Origin: Rickettsiales bacterium
Lineage (GTDB): Bacteria; Pseudomonadota; Alphaproteobacteria; Methylaequorales; Methylaequoraceae
Direction of reading: 5' to 3'
NCBI GenBank assembly: GCA_002715305.1
Contig: PAYV01000036.1
Location: 1-21,490, forward strand
Length of the DNA stretch: 21,490 bases
Shown: piece after piece, positions 1 to 7,568 of the stretch
Layout: each line of letters starts with the position of its first letter
How positions within the stretch are numbered: the first letter of the stretch is position 1
Notes under the pieces: generated by a model
What the model was told of the DNA's origin: nothing
Database searches by the model: none
What the model saw: only the letters and a program-made list of their open reading frames with translations
Program-made: the position numbers and the translations under genes

Positions 1-1193
1 GTTCTAGATCTGTTGTAGATCCATTTTACTCACAACCAACATTAGCAATATTTTGTGATGTTTTAGATCCAATTTCTGGCCAACCATATGAAAGAGACCC
101 TAGATCTACCGCAAAACAAGCACTTAAATATATGGAGAGCATGGGTATTGGTGACACAGCATATTTTGGACCTGAACCTGAATTTTTTGTATTTGATGAT
201 GTAAAATATGAAACTGAGATGAATTCTTCTTTTTATAAAATAGATAGTACCGAAGGACCTTACAATACGGGTAAAAAATATGAGGAAGGAAATATGGGAC
301 ACAGACCTGGTATTAAGGGAGGTTATTTTCCAGTTCCACCAGTTGACTCAGCTACAGATATTCGAGCGGAAATGGTTTCGACTATGTCAGAGATGGGTCT
401 TGAAATGGAGAAACATCATCATGAAGTTGCTCCTTCTCAACATGAACTAGGAATGAAGTTTGGTTCCTTAGTTCAAAGTGCAGATAATCTTCAAAAATAC
501 AAATATTGTGTGCATATGGTTGCTCAAGCTTACGGTAAAACAGCTACTTTTATGCCAAAACCAGTATTTAATGATAATGGTTCTGGAATGCATGTACACC
601 AATCAATTTGGAAATCAAATAAATCTGTATTCGCAGGCAAGAGTTATAATGGTTTGTCAGACGAATGCCTTTACTATATCGGTGGTATTATTAAACACGC
701 TAAAGCTATAAATGCTTTTTCTAATGCTACAACCAATAGTTATAAAAGATTAGTACCTGGTTTTGAAGCTCCTGTTTTATTAGCCTATTCGTTTAGAAAT
801 AGATCAGCTGCATGCAGAATCCCCTATGTAAGCAACCCGAATGCAGCAAGATGTGAAATTAGGTTTGGTGATGCTTCAGGAAATCCATATTTTATGTTTG
901 CCTCAATGCTTATGGCTGGATTGGATGGAATCAAAAATAAAATTCATCCTGGTGATGCTATGGATGAGGATTTGTATGCTCTATCAGAAGACGAGCTTCA
1001 AGGAGTTCCTACTGTTTGTGGAAGTTTGAGAGAAGCTTTAGATGCTTTGGACTCAGATAGAGATTTCTTAAAGCAAGGTAATGTATTTAATGATAATCTT
1101 ATTGATGCATATATTTCTCTAAAGATGGACGAAGTTCTTCAATTTGAACATCATCCACATCCGGTTGAATTTAAAATGTATTACTCAGTTTAA
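1..1193 (+). CDS. glnA: Glutamine synthetase type I, 5'-truncated by window edge
   Basis: ATP-dependent ligation of ammonium to glutamate; the main nitrogen-assimilation enzyme, a cytoplasmic dodecamer. The frame is open from base 3, so 396 residues are visible. Full-length GSI is about 470, so roughly the first 70 are missing. The visible part starts inside the N-terminal beta-grasp domain (SVVDPFYSQPTLAIFCDV). The catalytic domain shows the GS signatures NGSGMHVHQS, the RNRSAACRIP phosphate-binding region and the RCEIRFGD segment. The tyrosine at 975-977, in DEDLYALSEDE, aligns with the tyrosine adenylylated by GlnE in proteobacterial GSI, so covalent control is likely (family knowledge, not shown here). 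The upstream ATG codons around 132 are internal and are not the start. The stop is 5 bases from the stop of the convergent hydrolase gene, and no terminator hairpin fits between them. Confidence 0.97.
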   Translation, partial: SRSVVDPFYSQPTLAIFCDVLDPISGQPYERDPRSTAKQALKYMESMGIGDTAYFGPEPEFFVFDDVKYETEMNSSFYKIDSTEGPYNTGKKYEEGNMGHRPGIKGGYFPVPPVDSATDIRAEMVSTMSEMGLEMEKHHHEVAPSQHELGMKFGSLVQSADNLQKYKYCVHMVAQAYGKTATFMPKPVFNDNGSGMHVHQSIWKSNKSVFAGKSYNGLSDECLYYIGGIIKHAKAINAFSNATTNSYKRLVPGFEAPVLLAYSFRNRSAACRIPYVSNPNAARCEIRFGDASGNPYFMFASMLMAGLDGIKNKIHPGDAMDEDLYALSEDELQGVPTVCGSLREALDALDSDRDFLKQGNVFNDNLIDAYISLKMDEVLQFEHHPHPVEFKMYYSV

Positions 1194-1198
1194 TCTAC

Positions 1199-1747
1199 TT
1201 ATTTTACAAGACTTGATAATTCTTTAAATTTCTGGTGCTTCGAATCCCTAATTAACTCAAATAATAACATTTCAAAATTAATTAGGGTGGCACCTATCTT
1301 TTTATTCCTATTAATACCAATTTTTTTTGACTCCTCATGTCTTGACCCTACTGCCTCATTAATAATAAAAACCTTTTTACCAATTTTTAAAAGATCATTT
1401 ACAGTTTGAAGAACACAAATGTGTGTTTCAATTCCACAAACAATAATTTGTTTCTTTTCTTGTTCTTTTAAATAGTTTCTAATTTCAATATTAGCCAAAC
1501 ATGAAAAAGTAGTTTTTTCAAAAAATTTAAAATTGCTTTCCCTCAATTTTGATTTGATTGATTTTACAGTATTACCAAGACCTTTAGGATATTGTTCACT
1601 TAAAATAATAGGGATATTTAGCACTTTAGCCACCTCAATAATCTTTAACGAACAATTTAATATTTCTTTATAGCCGGTGATCTTTGGAAATAATTTTTCT
1701 TGAAAATCAATAAATAAGATTAGGGAATCTGAAGCATCAAGCAGCAT
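1199..1747 (-). CDS. Isochorismatase-family cysteine hydrolase
   Basis: A 182-residue protein with the Rossmann-like isochorismatase fold. The expected catalytic triad is present: Asp14 (LFIDFQEKL), Lys78 (FFEKTTFSC) and Cys111 in the family signature VCGIETHICVLQT. That signature is closest to the ISOC1/ISOC2/YcaC-like branch rather than to true isochorismatases or nicotinamidases. The substrate cannot be told from sequence, and the family includes amidases and enzymes of unknown role. The ATG at 1747 directly follows the TAA of the glutathione peroxidase gene (TAAATG), so the two are very probably co-transcribed and translationally coupled. Cytoplasmic; no signal peptide. The stop lies 5 bases from the glnA stop. 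Confidence 0.88.
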   Translation of the reverse strand: MLLDASDSLILFIDFQEKLFPKITGYKEILNCSLKIIEVAKVLNIPIILSEQYPKGLGNTVKSIKSKLRESNFKFFEKTTFSCLANIEIRNYLKEQEKKQIIVCGIETHICVLQTVNDLLKIGKKVFIINEAVGSRHEESKKIGINRNKKIGATLINFEMLLFELIRDSKHQKFKELSSLVK

Positions 1748-2284
1748 TTAGTTGTAGATAGCATTCTCAACATCTTTAACAAAACTTTCTGATGTCGGAC
1801 TTGTCATTGAAGAATACCAATTTACAATATTTCCGTCTTTACCAATTAAAAATTTATGAAAATTCCATCTCGGTTGACCTATAACTGAAACGTTATCAGC
1901 AATCCATTTATAAATGGGATGAGCATCGTTACCCTTAATTTTTTGAATGGAAGTCATCGGAAAATTAACACCATATCTAATTTCACAAAATTTTTTTACA
2001 TCAGAATTTGTGGATAATTCTTGGTTAAAATCATCCGACGGAACGCCGAGAACAATAAAACCATCTTCTTTATACCTATCATAAATTTTTTGTAATCCAG
2101 AATATTGAGGAGTAAAACCACATTGAGAAGCAGTATTAACCAAAAGAACAACTTTATTTTTGTACTTAGAAAGTTTGATTTCCTTACCAGTTATGGATTC
2201 AACAGAAAAGTCATGAAAGGACTTTGAGTTTGCATCAGCAATATTAAAAAAAAACATAAAAAGAGATATAAATAAAATTTTCAT
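1748..2284 (-). CDS. Glutathione peroxidase family protein, exported, Cys type
   Basis: Thiol peroxidase of the GPx fold, 178 residues. Residues 1-19 look like a cleavable signal peptide (Lys2, a Phe/Leu-rich core, then ADA-N), which points to the periplasm. The peroxidatic cysteine is Cys55 in NTASQCGFTPQYSGLQ, so the enzyme uses cysteine and not selenocysteine. Trp140-Asn141 (PRWNFHKFLI) supply two more members of the usual catalytic tetrad. The fourth, Gln of the PCNQF motif, is replaced: the matching segment reads GVPSDDFNQE. Cys100 (KKFCEIRYG) sits where thioredoxin-dependent GPx proteins keep their resolving cysteine, so a thioredoxin-like reductant is more likely than glutathione (inference). 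First gene of a two-gene unit with the hydrolase downstream. Confidence 0.9.
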   Translation of the reverse strand: MKILFISLFMFFFNIADANSKSFHDFSVESITGKEIKLSKYKNKVVLLVNTASQCGFTPQYSGLQKIYDRYKEDGFIVLGVPSDDFNQELSTNSDVKKFCEIRYGVNFPMTSIQKIKGNDAHPIYKWIADNVSVIGQPRWNFHKFLIGKDGNIVNWYSSMTSPTSESFVKDVENAIYN

Positions 2285-2339
2285 TAATATAATTTAAACA
2301 TTTATATTGAAAATTAAAGTTTTATTTTTATTATAAATT

Positions 2340-2765
2340 ATGTATTTAAAAAAAATCTTTTTTTTATTATTTATAAGCATCTTAATTAATTCATGTGCGG
2401 GAGATAAACTGGTCCCTATAAAAGGTCCAGACGGCGACCCAGGCACCGAACTAAATTTTGCTCAATTTGACGACATTCCAATCCCAATGGGCTCAAAATT
2501 GATAAAAGATGACTCAATAATAATTTCTAAGCAAAATGGTTGGTTAGGAAGATTAGTATTTGATAATGGGGACAACCAATTAGAAATTTTTGATTTTTTT
2601 AGGAATGAACTTCCAAAATTTGGCTGGAAAAAACTCTCTGAAATTAGATCTGAGAGAAGCCTATTGAATTATTCAAACAACAGTAGACTTGCATCAATTC
2701 AAATAATTGATAATACTTTCTTTGGTTCAATGGTTACTATAACAGTTACGGAACTAGACAATTAA
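2340..2765 (+). CDS. Putative lipoprotein, function unknown
   Basis: A 141-residue protein that I do not recognise as a named family. Lys4-Lys5, a hydrophobic stretch (6-16) and the lipobox INSC place the lipidated cysteine at residue 19, so it should be membrane-anchored in the envelope. After a short linker (about 20-40, Gly/Pro/Asp-rich), one compact domain of about 95 residues follows: IPIPMGSKL, NGWLGRLVF, then an FDFFRNELPKFGWKKLSE helix and a closing beta strand (MVTITVTEL). The order, strand-helix with FFR..LP..GW and then a strand, resembles small envelope lipoproteins seen in other alphaproteobacteria, but I give no function. It diverges from the peroxidase gene across 55 AT-rich bases and converges on mgtE with a 4-base gap. 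Confidence 0.8.
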   Translation: MYLKKIFFLLFISILINSCAGDKLVPIKGPDGDPGTELNFAQFDDIPIPMGSKLIKDDSIIISKQNGWLGRLVFDNGDNQLEIFDFFRNELPKFGWKKLSEIRSERSLLNYSNNSRLASIQIIDNTFFGSMVTITVTELDN

Positions 2766-2769
2766 GAAA

Positions 2770-4134
2770 TTATATTAGGTAAATAGTCGCTAATGTTAAA
2801 AACATAAAAAATCCAAAAATATCAGTTAACATTGTTAAAAAAGTACCTGAAGCTATAGCTGGGTCAACCCCTATTCTAGTAAGAATAATTGGGATACTTG
2901 TACCAAAAACAGAACCAAAAATTAAATTTATAAATAAAGAAAGAGAAATTACTAAACTAAGTTTCAAATCATCAAACCAAAATATTGTAACAAGAAATGC
3001 TGTTGAAGAGAAAATAAATCCATTTACTAGTCCAATAAACATTTCACGACTAATTGATCTAAGAGAATTTGACCAAGTGAGCTGTTTCATGGCAATTGCA
3101 CGGACTGCAGTTGTTAAAGATTGAGTTCCTGAGCAACCACCCATTGAAGCAACTACGGGCATAAGAGCAGCTAAAATGGCGAGATTTGCAATAGTATTTT
3201 CGAAATTCTTAATTATGAATGAAGCAAAGAAAGCTGCAAAAAGATTAAAAAATAGCCAGGTGAATCTTGCTTTTGTAACTTTTAAGGTTGCACCATAAAA
3301 GCTTTGATTTCCAGCACCTGCAAGTTTTAGTAAATCTTCCTCTGCTTCATCATCTATAACATCAACAATATTTTCTATGTTTATTATGCCCAACAAACAA
3401 TTATTGCCATCAACAACTGCAACTGATGTAAGGTCTCTTTTTCTAAAAATATCAGCAACATCTTCTTGATCTAGACGATAATCAACACTTTCCTGATTTT
3501 TTTTTAAAAGATCTAATATATTTATGTCTCTTTTTGATGATAATATTTTACATAATGAAACAGATCCACAAAAAGTATTGTTTGAATCAACAACATAAAC
3601 ATCATAAAAGATCTTAGGTAAATTATTCGAATTTCTTATAAAATCAATGACATCTCCAACATTAAATTTTTTTGATATCTTTACTAATTCAGATTGCATT
3701 AGTTTGCCAGCTGAATTTTCTGGTAAACTTAGATTATGTTCTAAAAGAGTTCTATTTTTTTTTTTTATACGTGAAAAAATAATCTCTCTTTTTTTTAGAC
3801 TTAGAGAACGAAATATTAAAGCAGATTCATCAGAATCTAATTCATTCATTGCTTTTATTAAAATATTTAGATCAATTTCATCACTTATATTTTCAAAAAA
3901 AATAGGATCAAATTCTATCAAAATTCTACTGTTAAAATCTTTTTTAAGAATTTTTAGGATTTTTTTTCTCTGATTTGAATTTAGAACTTGGATAAATGAC
4001 GCAATTTCAGAGGGATGGTGTTTATTTAAGCTTTTTCTAACCTTTTCTTCGTTATCTTCCTTTAAAAAATTTGTTAAATTACTTAAATTATAAAATTCTG
4101 GAAAATTTGGTTTTTGTTTAGCAATATTTTTCAT
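2770..4134 (-). CDS. mgtE: Magnesium transporter MgtE
   Basis: Mg2+ channel/transporter of the inner membrane, 454 residues, the usual length. Order of domains: an N domain of helical repeats (about 30-130), a pair of CBS domains (about 140-260, with YDVYVVDSNNTFCGSVSL and TSVAVVDGNNCLLGIINI), a plug helix, and five membrane segments (about 290-454). Asp438 in the last segment (SGTFLTMLTDIFGF) matches the pore aspartate that coordinates Mg2+ in characterised MgtE. Asp424 lies in the conserved GVDPAIASG. The highly conserved GGN(A/T)G(N/T)Q loop reads GGCSGTQS (332-339), with Cys334 in place of Asn. The CBS and N domains are known to gate the channel by sensing cytosolic Mg2+. It lies 46 bases downstream of the integrase-like gene on the same strand. 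Confidence 0.95.
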   Translation of the reverse strand: MKNIAKQKPNFPEFYNLSNLTNFLKEDNEEKVRKSLNKHHPSEIASFIQVLNSNQRKKILKILKKDFNSRILIEFDPIFFENISDEIDLNILIKAMNELDSDESALIFRSLSLKKREIIFSRIKKKNRTLLEHNLSLPENSAGKLMQSELVKISKKFNVGDVIDFIRNSNNLPKIFYDVYVVDSNNTFCGSVSLCKILSSKRDINILDLLKKNQESVDYRLDQEDVADIFRKRDLTSVAVVDGNNCLLGIINIENIVDVIDDEAEEDLLKLAGAGNQSFYGATLKVTKARFTWLFFNLFAAFFASFIIKNFENTIANLAILAALMPVVASMGGCSGTQSLTTAVRAIAMKQLTWSNSLRSISREMFIGLVNGFIFSSTAFLVTIFWFDDLKLSLVISLSLFINLIFGSVFGTSIPIILTRIGVDPAIASGTFLTMLTDIFGFFMFLTLATIYLI

Positions 4135-4180
4135 TTATATTAAGATATATCAAAAAAGCTTATTTATCTTAGTTTATATT

Positions 4181-5416
4181 TTAATTAACAATTTGACTAA
4201 GCCAACTTGATTTAATTTCAATACTATTTTCTTGATTATAGATAATATTTTTCTTTGTCTTACCAAGAAGATCTAAAATTATACTTTCCGGACAATTTAT
4301 TTCTTTTAATCTTTCAATTAACGACAATCCAAATGAAAGGCTTGTTTTTTTTGTTAGCTTTTTTAGTCTTTCGTTTACAAGTTTATTCAATTTAGAAAAA
4401 TTACTTTTTTTAAAATGATAGTTTTTATTTTTTAATTTTATAATTTCTCTTGCACCCCAGAGTGATTGTCCAACCAATGGTATTGTTCTCTTAGAATAAA
4501 TATTTTTAATTTGTCTAATTTTGTTAGTTCTAATTATAATATAGTTTTGATATTTACTTAAAAAAATATCATCATATCCTAATCCATAAATTTCATTAAA
4601 TTTGCAACCAGTATCTTGCATGAGAGCTATTATAAAAGAAATTAAGTCATTTTTTTGCAAACAGTCATTAGTAATAAGTAACAATTCCGCATTCGAAAAG
4701 GAATTATTATCTTTATTTTTTAATTCTGGCCATTCAATATCATTAAGTGGATTTCTAATTTTAATATTAAAATAAATTTCTAAATCAAAGAAAAATTTTT
4801 TTAGATTTTTTTGATGTTTTTTTCCAGACGATATTTTTTTAGTGTCTATAAAATGATTATTAAATAATTTAGCATCTGATTCATTATAATTTTTTATTAA
4901 CTTATCTCCACACAGCAAAATAAAGGTTTTTAAAGATTTAAGGAAATCACCATTTAAACTAAAATTTAACTCTATTTTATTATCAAGACAATCATCTATG
5001 ATTTTTGAAATACGACTATTTGACAAGTAGTCGTCATAAAATAAATATTTGTCTAGACTAGTATTATTTATTTTAATTTTCTCTGAAATGGAAAAATTCT
5101 CAATAAATTTTTTTTTGGAAAACAAGAAATCCTCTACTAAATCTTGATGATCCTCTTTAAATTCAATTTGAAATTTTTTTAAATTTAGATTTCCAGGCTT
5201 AATTAAATTAGATAAATAATTTTTGTTGTTAGATAAAAGATTTTGAAACATTTCATTATGTTTTTTAGACTGTTGTTTTGCCCTACATATGGCAATTTCA
5301 AGCTTATTGGTCTTTAAGCAAATTTTTATACTTTTTTTTCTAATATGATTGTATAAAGATTTAGGTACAGCTCTTTGATACCAAAATTGATTTCCATGTT
5401 TGTATAAATATTTCAT
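4181..5416 (-). CDS. Degenerate tyrosine-recombinase (integrase)-like protein
   Basis: A 411-residue open frame with the architecture of alphaproteobacterial phage-type integrases. The N-terminal motif YLYKHGNQFWYQRAVPKSL is of the DUF6538 type, followed by a core-binding region and a C-terminal catalytic-like domain. Box I, normally TGxRxxE, reads TGCKFNEIYGL with Lys272 for the first Arg. The lysine strand is kept (Lys304, in KNIYSKRTIPL). Box II, normally HSFRH, reads LSFGL (360-364), so His, Arg and His are all lost. LLGH reads LLGK (Lys386). The tyrosine is kept (Tyr393, NIIYNQ). Four of the five RHRHY residues are therefore gone and strand transfer is not expected, yet the frame has no stop or frameshift. 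It begins 45 bases past the CCA end of tRNA-Leu, the classical place for an integrase. No cargo genes follow; the next gene is mgtE. The coding sequence is rich in Lys, Asn and Ile, like its AT-rich surroundings. Confidence 0.8.
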   Translation of the reverse strand: MKYLYKHGNQFWYQRAVPKSLYNHIRKKSIKICLKTNKLEIAICRAKQQSKKHNEMFQNLLSNNKNYLSNLIKPGNLNLKKFQIEFKEDHQDLVEDFLFSKKKFIENFSISEKIKINNTSLDKYLFYDDYLSNSRISKIIDDCLDNKIELNFSLNGDFLKSLKTFILLCGDKLIKNYNESDAKLFNNHFIDTKKISSGKKHQKNLKKFFFDLEIYFNIKIRNPLNDIEWPELKNKDNNSFSNAELLLITNDCLQKNDLISFIIALMQDTGCKFNEIYGLGYDDIFLSKYQNYIIIRTNKIRQIKNIYSKRTIPLVGQSLWGAREIIKLKNKNYHFKKSNFSKLNKLVNERLKKLTKKTSLSFGLSLIERLKEINCPESIILDLLGKTKKNIIYNQENSIEIKSSWLSQIVN

Positions 5417-5461
5417 TTAATACCATATTTCTACCACAATTACAAAAAAAATCAAGATTGT

Positions 5462-5550
5462 TGGTGCGGTCGAGAAGACTCGAACTTCCACAGGAAATTA
5501 ATCCTACAACGACCTCAACGTTGCGCGTCTACCAGTTCCGCCACGACCGC
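5462..5550 (-). tRNA. tRNA-Leu (anticodon GAG)
   Basis: Full cloverleaf. Acceptor GCGGTCG pairs with CGACCGC. The D arm is GCG/CGC with an 11-base loop containing GG. The anticodon stem is CAACG/CGTTG with loop TTGAGGT, anticodon GAG at 5516-5514. A 17-base class II variable arm has a 4-bp AGGA/TCCT stem. The T arm is GGAAG-TTCGAGT-CTTCT. The discriminator base is A and CCA is encoded (5464-5462). The long variable arm and the anticodon agree on leucine (codons CUC/CUU). It starts 11 bases after the pccA stop, so it is probably released from the pcc transcript by RNase P and 3' processing. Eight T (template-strand A run 5444-5451) follow shortly after the 3' end and may help termination. Confidence 0.97.
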
Positions 5551-5561
5551 ATGCTATCTAA

Positions 5562-7550
5562 TTATTCAAATTCTAATATAACTTGATCAACCTCTAAACT
5601 ATCACCACTATTAGATTTAATAGTTTTGATTTTTGTTTTTTTTTCTGATCTGATTATATTTTCCATTTTCATAGCTTCTATTATTGCCAATGGTTGATTT
5701 TCCTCCACCGTTTCACCTTCTTTAACCAGTATTGTTGTCAACAATCCTGGCATTGGAGATAATAAAAGATTAGATTTATCTTCTTCCTTTCTAGGAATCA
5801 TAAGTTTATTTAATTCAGCATGTCTATCTGTAAAGACATTCAATTCAACTTCAAATCCTTTATGATTCAAGATTAATTTAGGACCATGTCTTTGGAGCGC
5901 AAAATATAATAATTTATTTTCAATAATTACAGACACCAATGGATGTCCAATTTTCCAATTACTTTTTAAATTATAATACTTCTTACCAACATAAATATCA
6001 TAACTTTTATTAAAGTTATTAAATGTAATTGTTGTATCTTGTGAACCAAAACTTCCAATCACATTCCATTTATTACTAATTCGTCTATGGAAACCTTTTA
6101 ATTGATTGGAAATTGATGCTGCTCTGCACATGTATTGAAAGTTTACAAAAGTTGCAACTGCAAATAACTCATCATAATTATCTAAGCTAATTAAATTAGA
6201 ATGATATCCGTCTGGATAATTTTCAGCAATAAATGCTGTTGAAAAATTTCCTTTAACAAATTCTTTTTTTTGAAGAATATTAGATAAGAAATTTTGATTA
6301 GTTTGAACACCCTCAATCAGGTAACGATCTAAAGCATTGATCATTTCAGAAATAGCCAAGTTTCTTGTTTTACCAAAGGTACATAATTTTGATATCATTG
6401 GATCATAAAACATACTAATTTCTGATCCTTCTACCACTCCAGAATCAATTCTAATATTTTTACTTGATGGTTCAATATATCTTGTAAGTCTCCCGATTGA
6501 TGGTAAAAAATTTCTACTTGAATCCTCTGCATAAATTCTGCATTCAATAGCAGATCCGTTGAAAATTATATTGTTTTGATTAATACTTAATTTTTCACCA
6601 TAAGCTACTCTAATCATTTGCTCGACAAGATCTATTTTTGTTATTAATTCTGTAACTGGGTGCTCAACTTGAAGCCTTGTATTCATTTCTAAAAAATAAA
6701 AATTTTTATTTTTATCAACAACAAACTCAACTGTACCAGCTGAGTAGTAACCAACTGCTTTTGATAACTTTACTGCTTGATCAACCATTTTTTTTCTCAA
6801 GGTGTTATCTACAAATGGACTAGGTGCCTCTTCTATAACTTTTTGATGTCTTCTTTGAATACTGCATTCTCTTTCACCCAGATGAATAAAATTTCCAAAT
6901 TGGTCGCCTAGGATTTGAATTTCGATATGTTTTGGAAATTCAATAAACTTTTCAATAAAAACTCTATCATCTCCGAAACTAGCTTTAGCTTCATTTATCG
7001 CAGAATTAAAATTTTCTTTTAACTCTTTTTCATTGAAAGCTACTCTCATTCCTTTGCCACCTCCTCCAGCTGAGGCTTTAATCATTACTGGAAAGCCAAT
7101 TTTTTTTGCTTCTTTCAATGCATTATCTAAACCATCAATAGTATCCAATCCTCCTGGTACAAGGTTTACCCCAGCAGCTTTCGCAATTTTTTTTGATTGA
7201 ATTTTGTCACCCATTAATGCTATAGCCTCACTAGGTGGGCCAATAAAAACTTTACTAATTTTGTTTATTTCGTCCCTAAAATTTACATTTTCTGATAAAA
7301 AACCATAACCAGGATGAATTGCATCGGAATTGGTCTTCTTAACAGCCTTAACAATCTTTTCAATATTCAAGTATGATTCAGCCGAAGTTTGTCCACCTAA
7401 ATTTACACATTCATCTGCGATATTAGAATGAGGAGCATTTATATCTGCGTCTGAACAAACTGCAACAGTTTTAATTCCTAATTTTCTTGCTGTTTGAATT
7501 ATTCTGCAGGCTATCTCACCTCTGTTTGCAATTAAAATCTTTGAAAACAT
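5562..7550 (-). CDS. pccA: Propionyl-CoA carboxylase alpha subunit (biotin carboxylase/BCCP)
   Basis: ATP- and bicarbonate-dependent carboxylation of biotin for propionyl-CoA to methylmalonyl-CoA conversion; 662 residues. A biotin carboxylase domain occupies about 1-445 (HPGYGFLSEN, the ATP-grasp glycine loop IKASAGGGGKGMRVAF, HIEIQILGD, FLEMNTRLQVEHPVTE). A BT-type linker domain (about 450-590) contacts the beta subunit. The C-terminal biotinyl domain (about 595-662) carries the biotin attachment lysine 628 in EAMKMEN. The segment VTELITKIDLVEQMIRVA and the BT region favour PCC over methylcrotonyl- or acetyl-CoA carboxylase. The pccB partner lies directly upstream with an 18-base gap, so the two make one operon. 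Methylmalonyl-CoA epimerase and mutase, needed to reach succinyl-CoA, are not in the window. Confidence 0.95.
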   Translation of the reverse strand: MFSKILIANRGEIACRIIQTARKLGIKTVAVCSDADINAPHSNIADECVNLGGQTSAESYLNIEKIVKAVKKTNSDAIHPGYGFLSENVNFRDEINKISKVFIGPPSEAIALMGDKIQSKKIAKAAGVNLVPGGLDTIDGLDNALKEAKKIGFPVMIKASAGGGGKGMRVAFNEKELKENFNSAINEAKASFGDDRVFIEKFIEFPKHIEIQILGDQFGNFIHLGERECSIQRRHQKVIEEAPSPFVDNTLRKKMVDQAVKLSKAVGYYSAGTVEFVVDKNKNFYFLEMNTRLQVEHPVTELITKIDLVEQMIRVAYGEKLSINQNNIIFNGSAIECRIYAEDSSRNFLPSIGRLTRYIEPSSKNIRIDSGVVEGSEISMFYDPMISKLCTFGKTRNLAISEMINALDRYLIEGVQTNQNFLSNILQKKEFVKGNFSTAFIAENYPDGYHSNLISLDNYDELFAVATFVNFQYMCRAASISNQLKGFHRRISNKWNVIGSFGSQDTTITFNNFNKSYDIYVGKKYYNLKSNWKIGHPLVSVIIENKLLYFALQRHGPKLILNHKGFEVELNVFTDRHAELNKLMIPRKEEDKSNLLLSPMPGLLTTILVKEGETVEENQPLAIIEAMKMENIIRSEKKTKIKTIKSNSGDSLEVDQVILEFE

Positions 7551-7568
7551 TTATTAACTCTTCAATTA

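Noticed and set aside
2307..2337. TTGAAA and TATAAA on the plus strand as a promoter for the lipoprotein gene
   Set aside because: The spacer is 19 bases and the -10 ends two bases before the ATG, which would put the transcript start inside the gene. In DNA this AT-rich such matches are expected by chance.
4135..4200. TTGTTA, 17 bases, GATAAA as a promoter for mgtE
   Set aside because: Only four of six bases match in each box and the region is almost pure A/T; not strong enough to list.
5423..5461. Rho-independent terminator after tRNA-Leu
   Set aside because: There is a run of eight T in the sense strand but no stem directly before it apart from the tRNA itself, so I do not call a terminator.
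4135..5461. Prophage or genomic island at the tRNA-Leu
   Set aside because: An integrase-like gene next to a tRNA suggests it, but there is no cargo, no second copy of the tRNA 3' end that I could see, and the next gene is the housekeeping mgtE.
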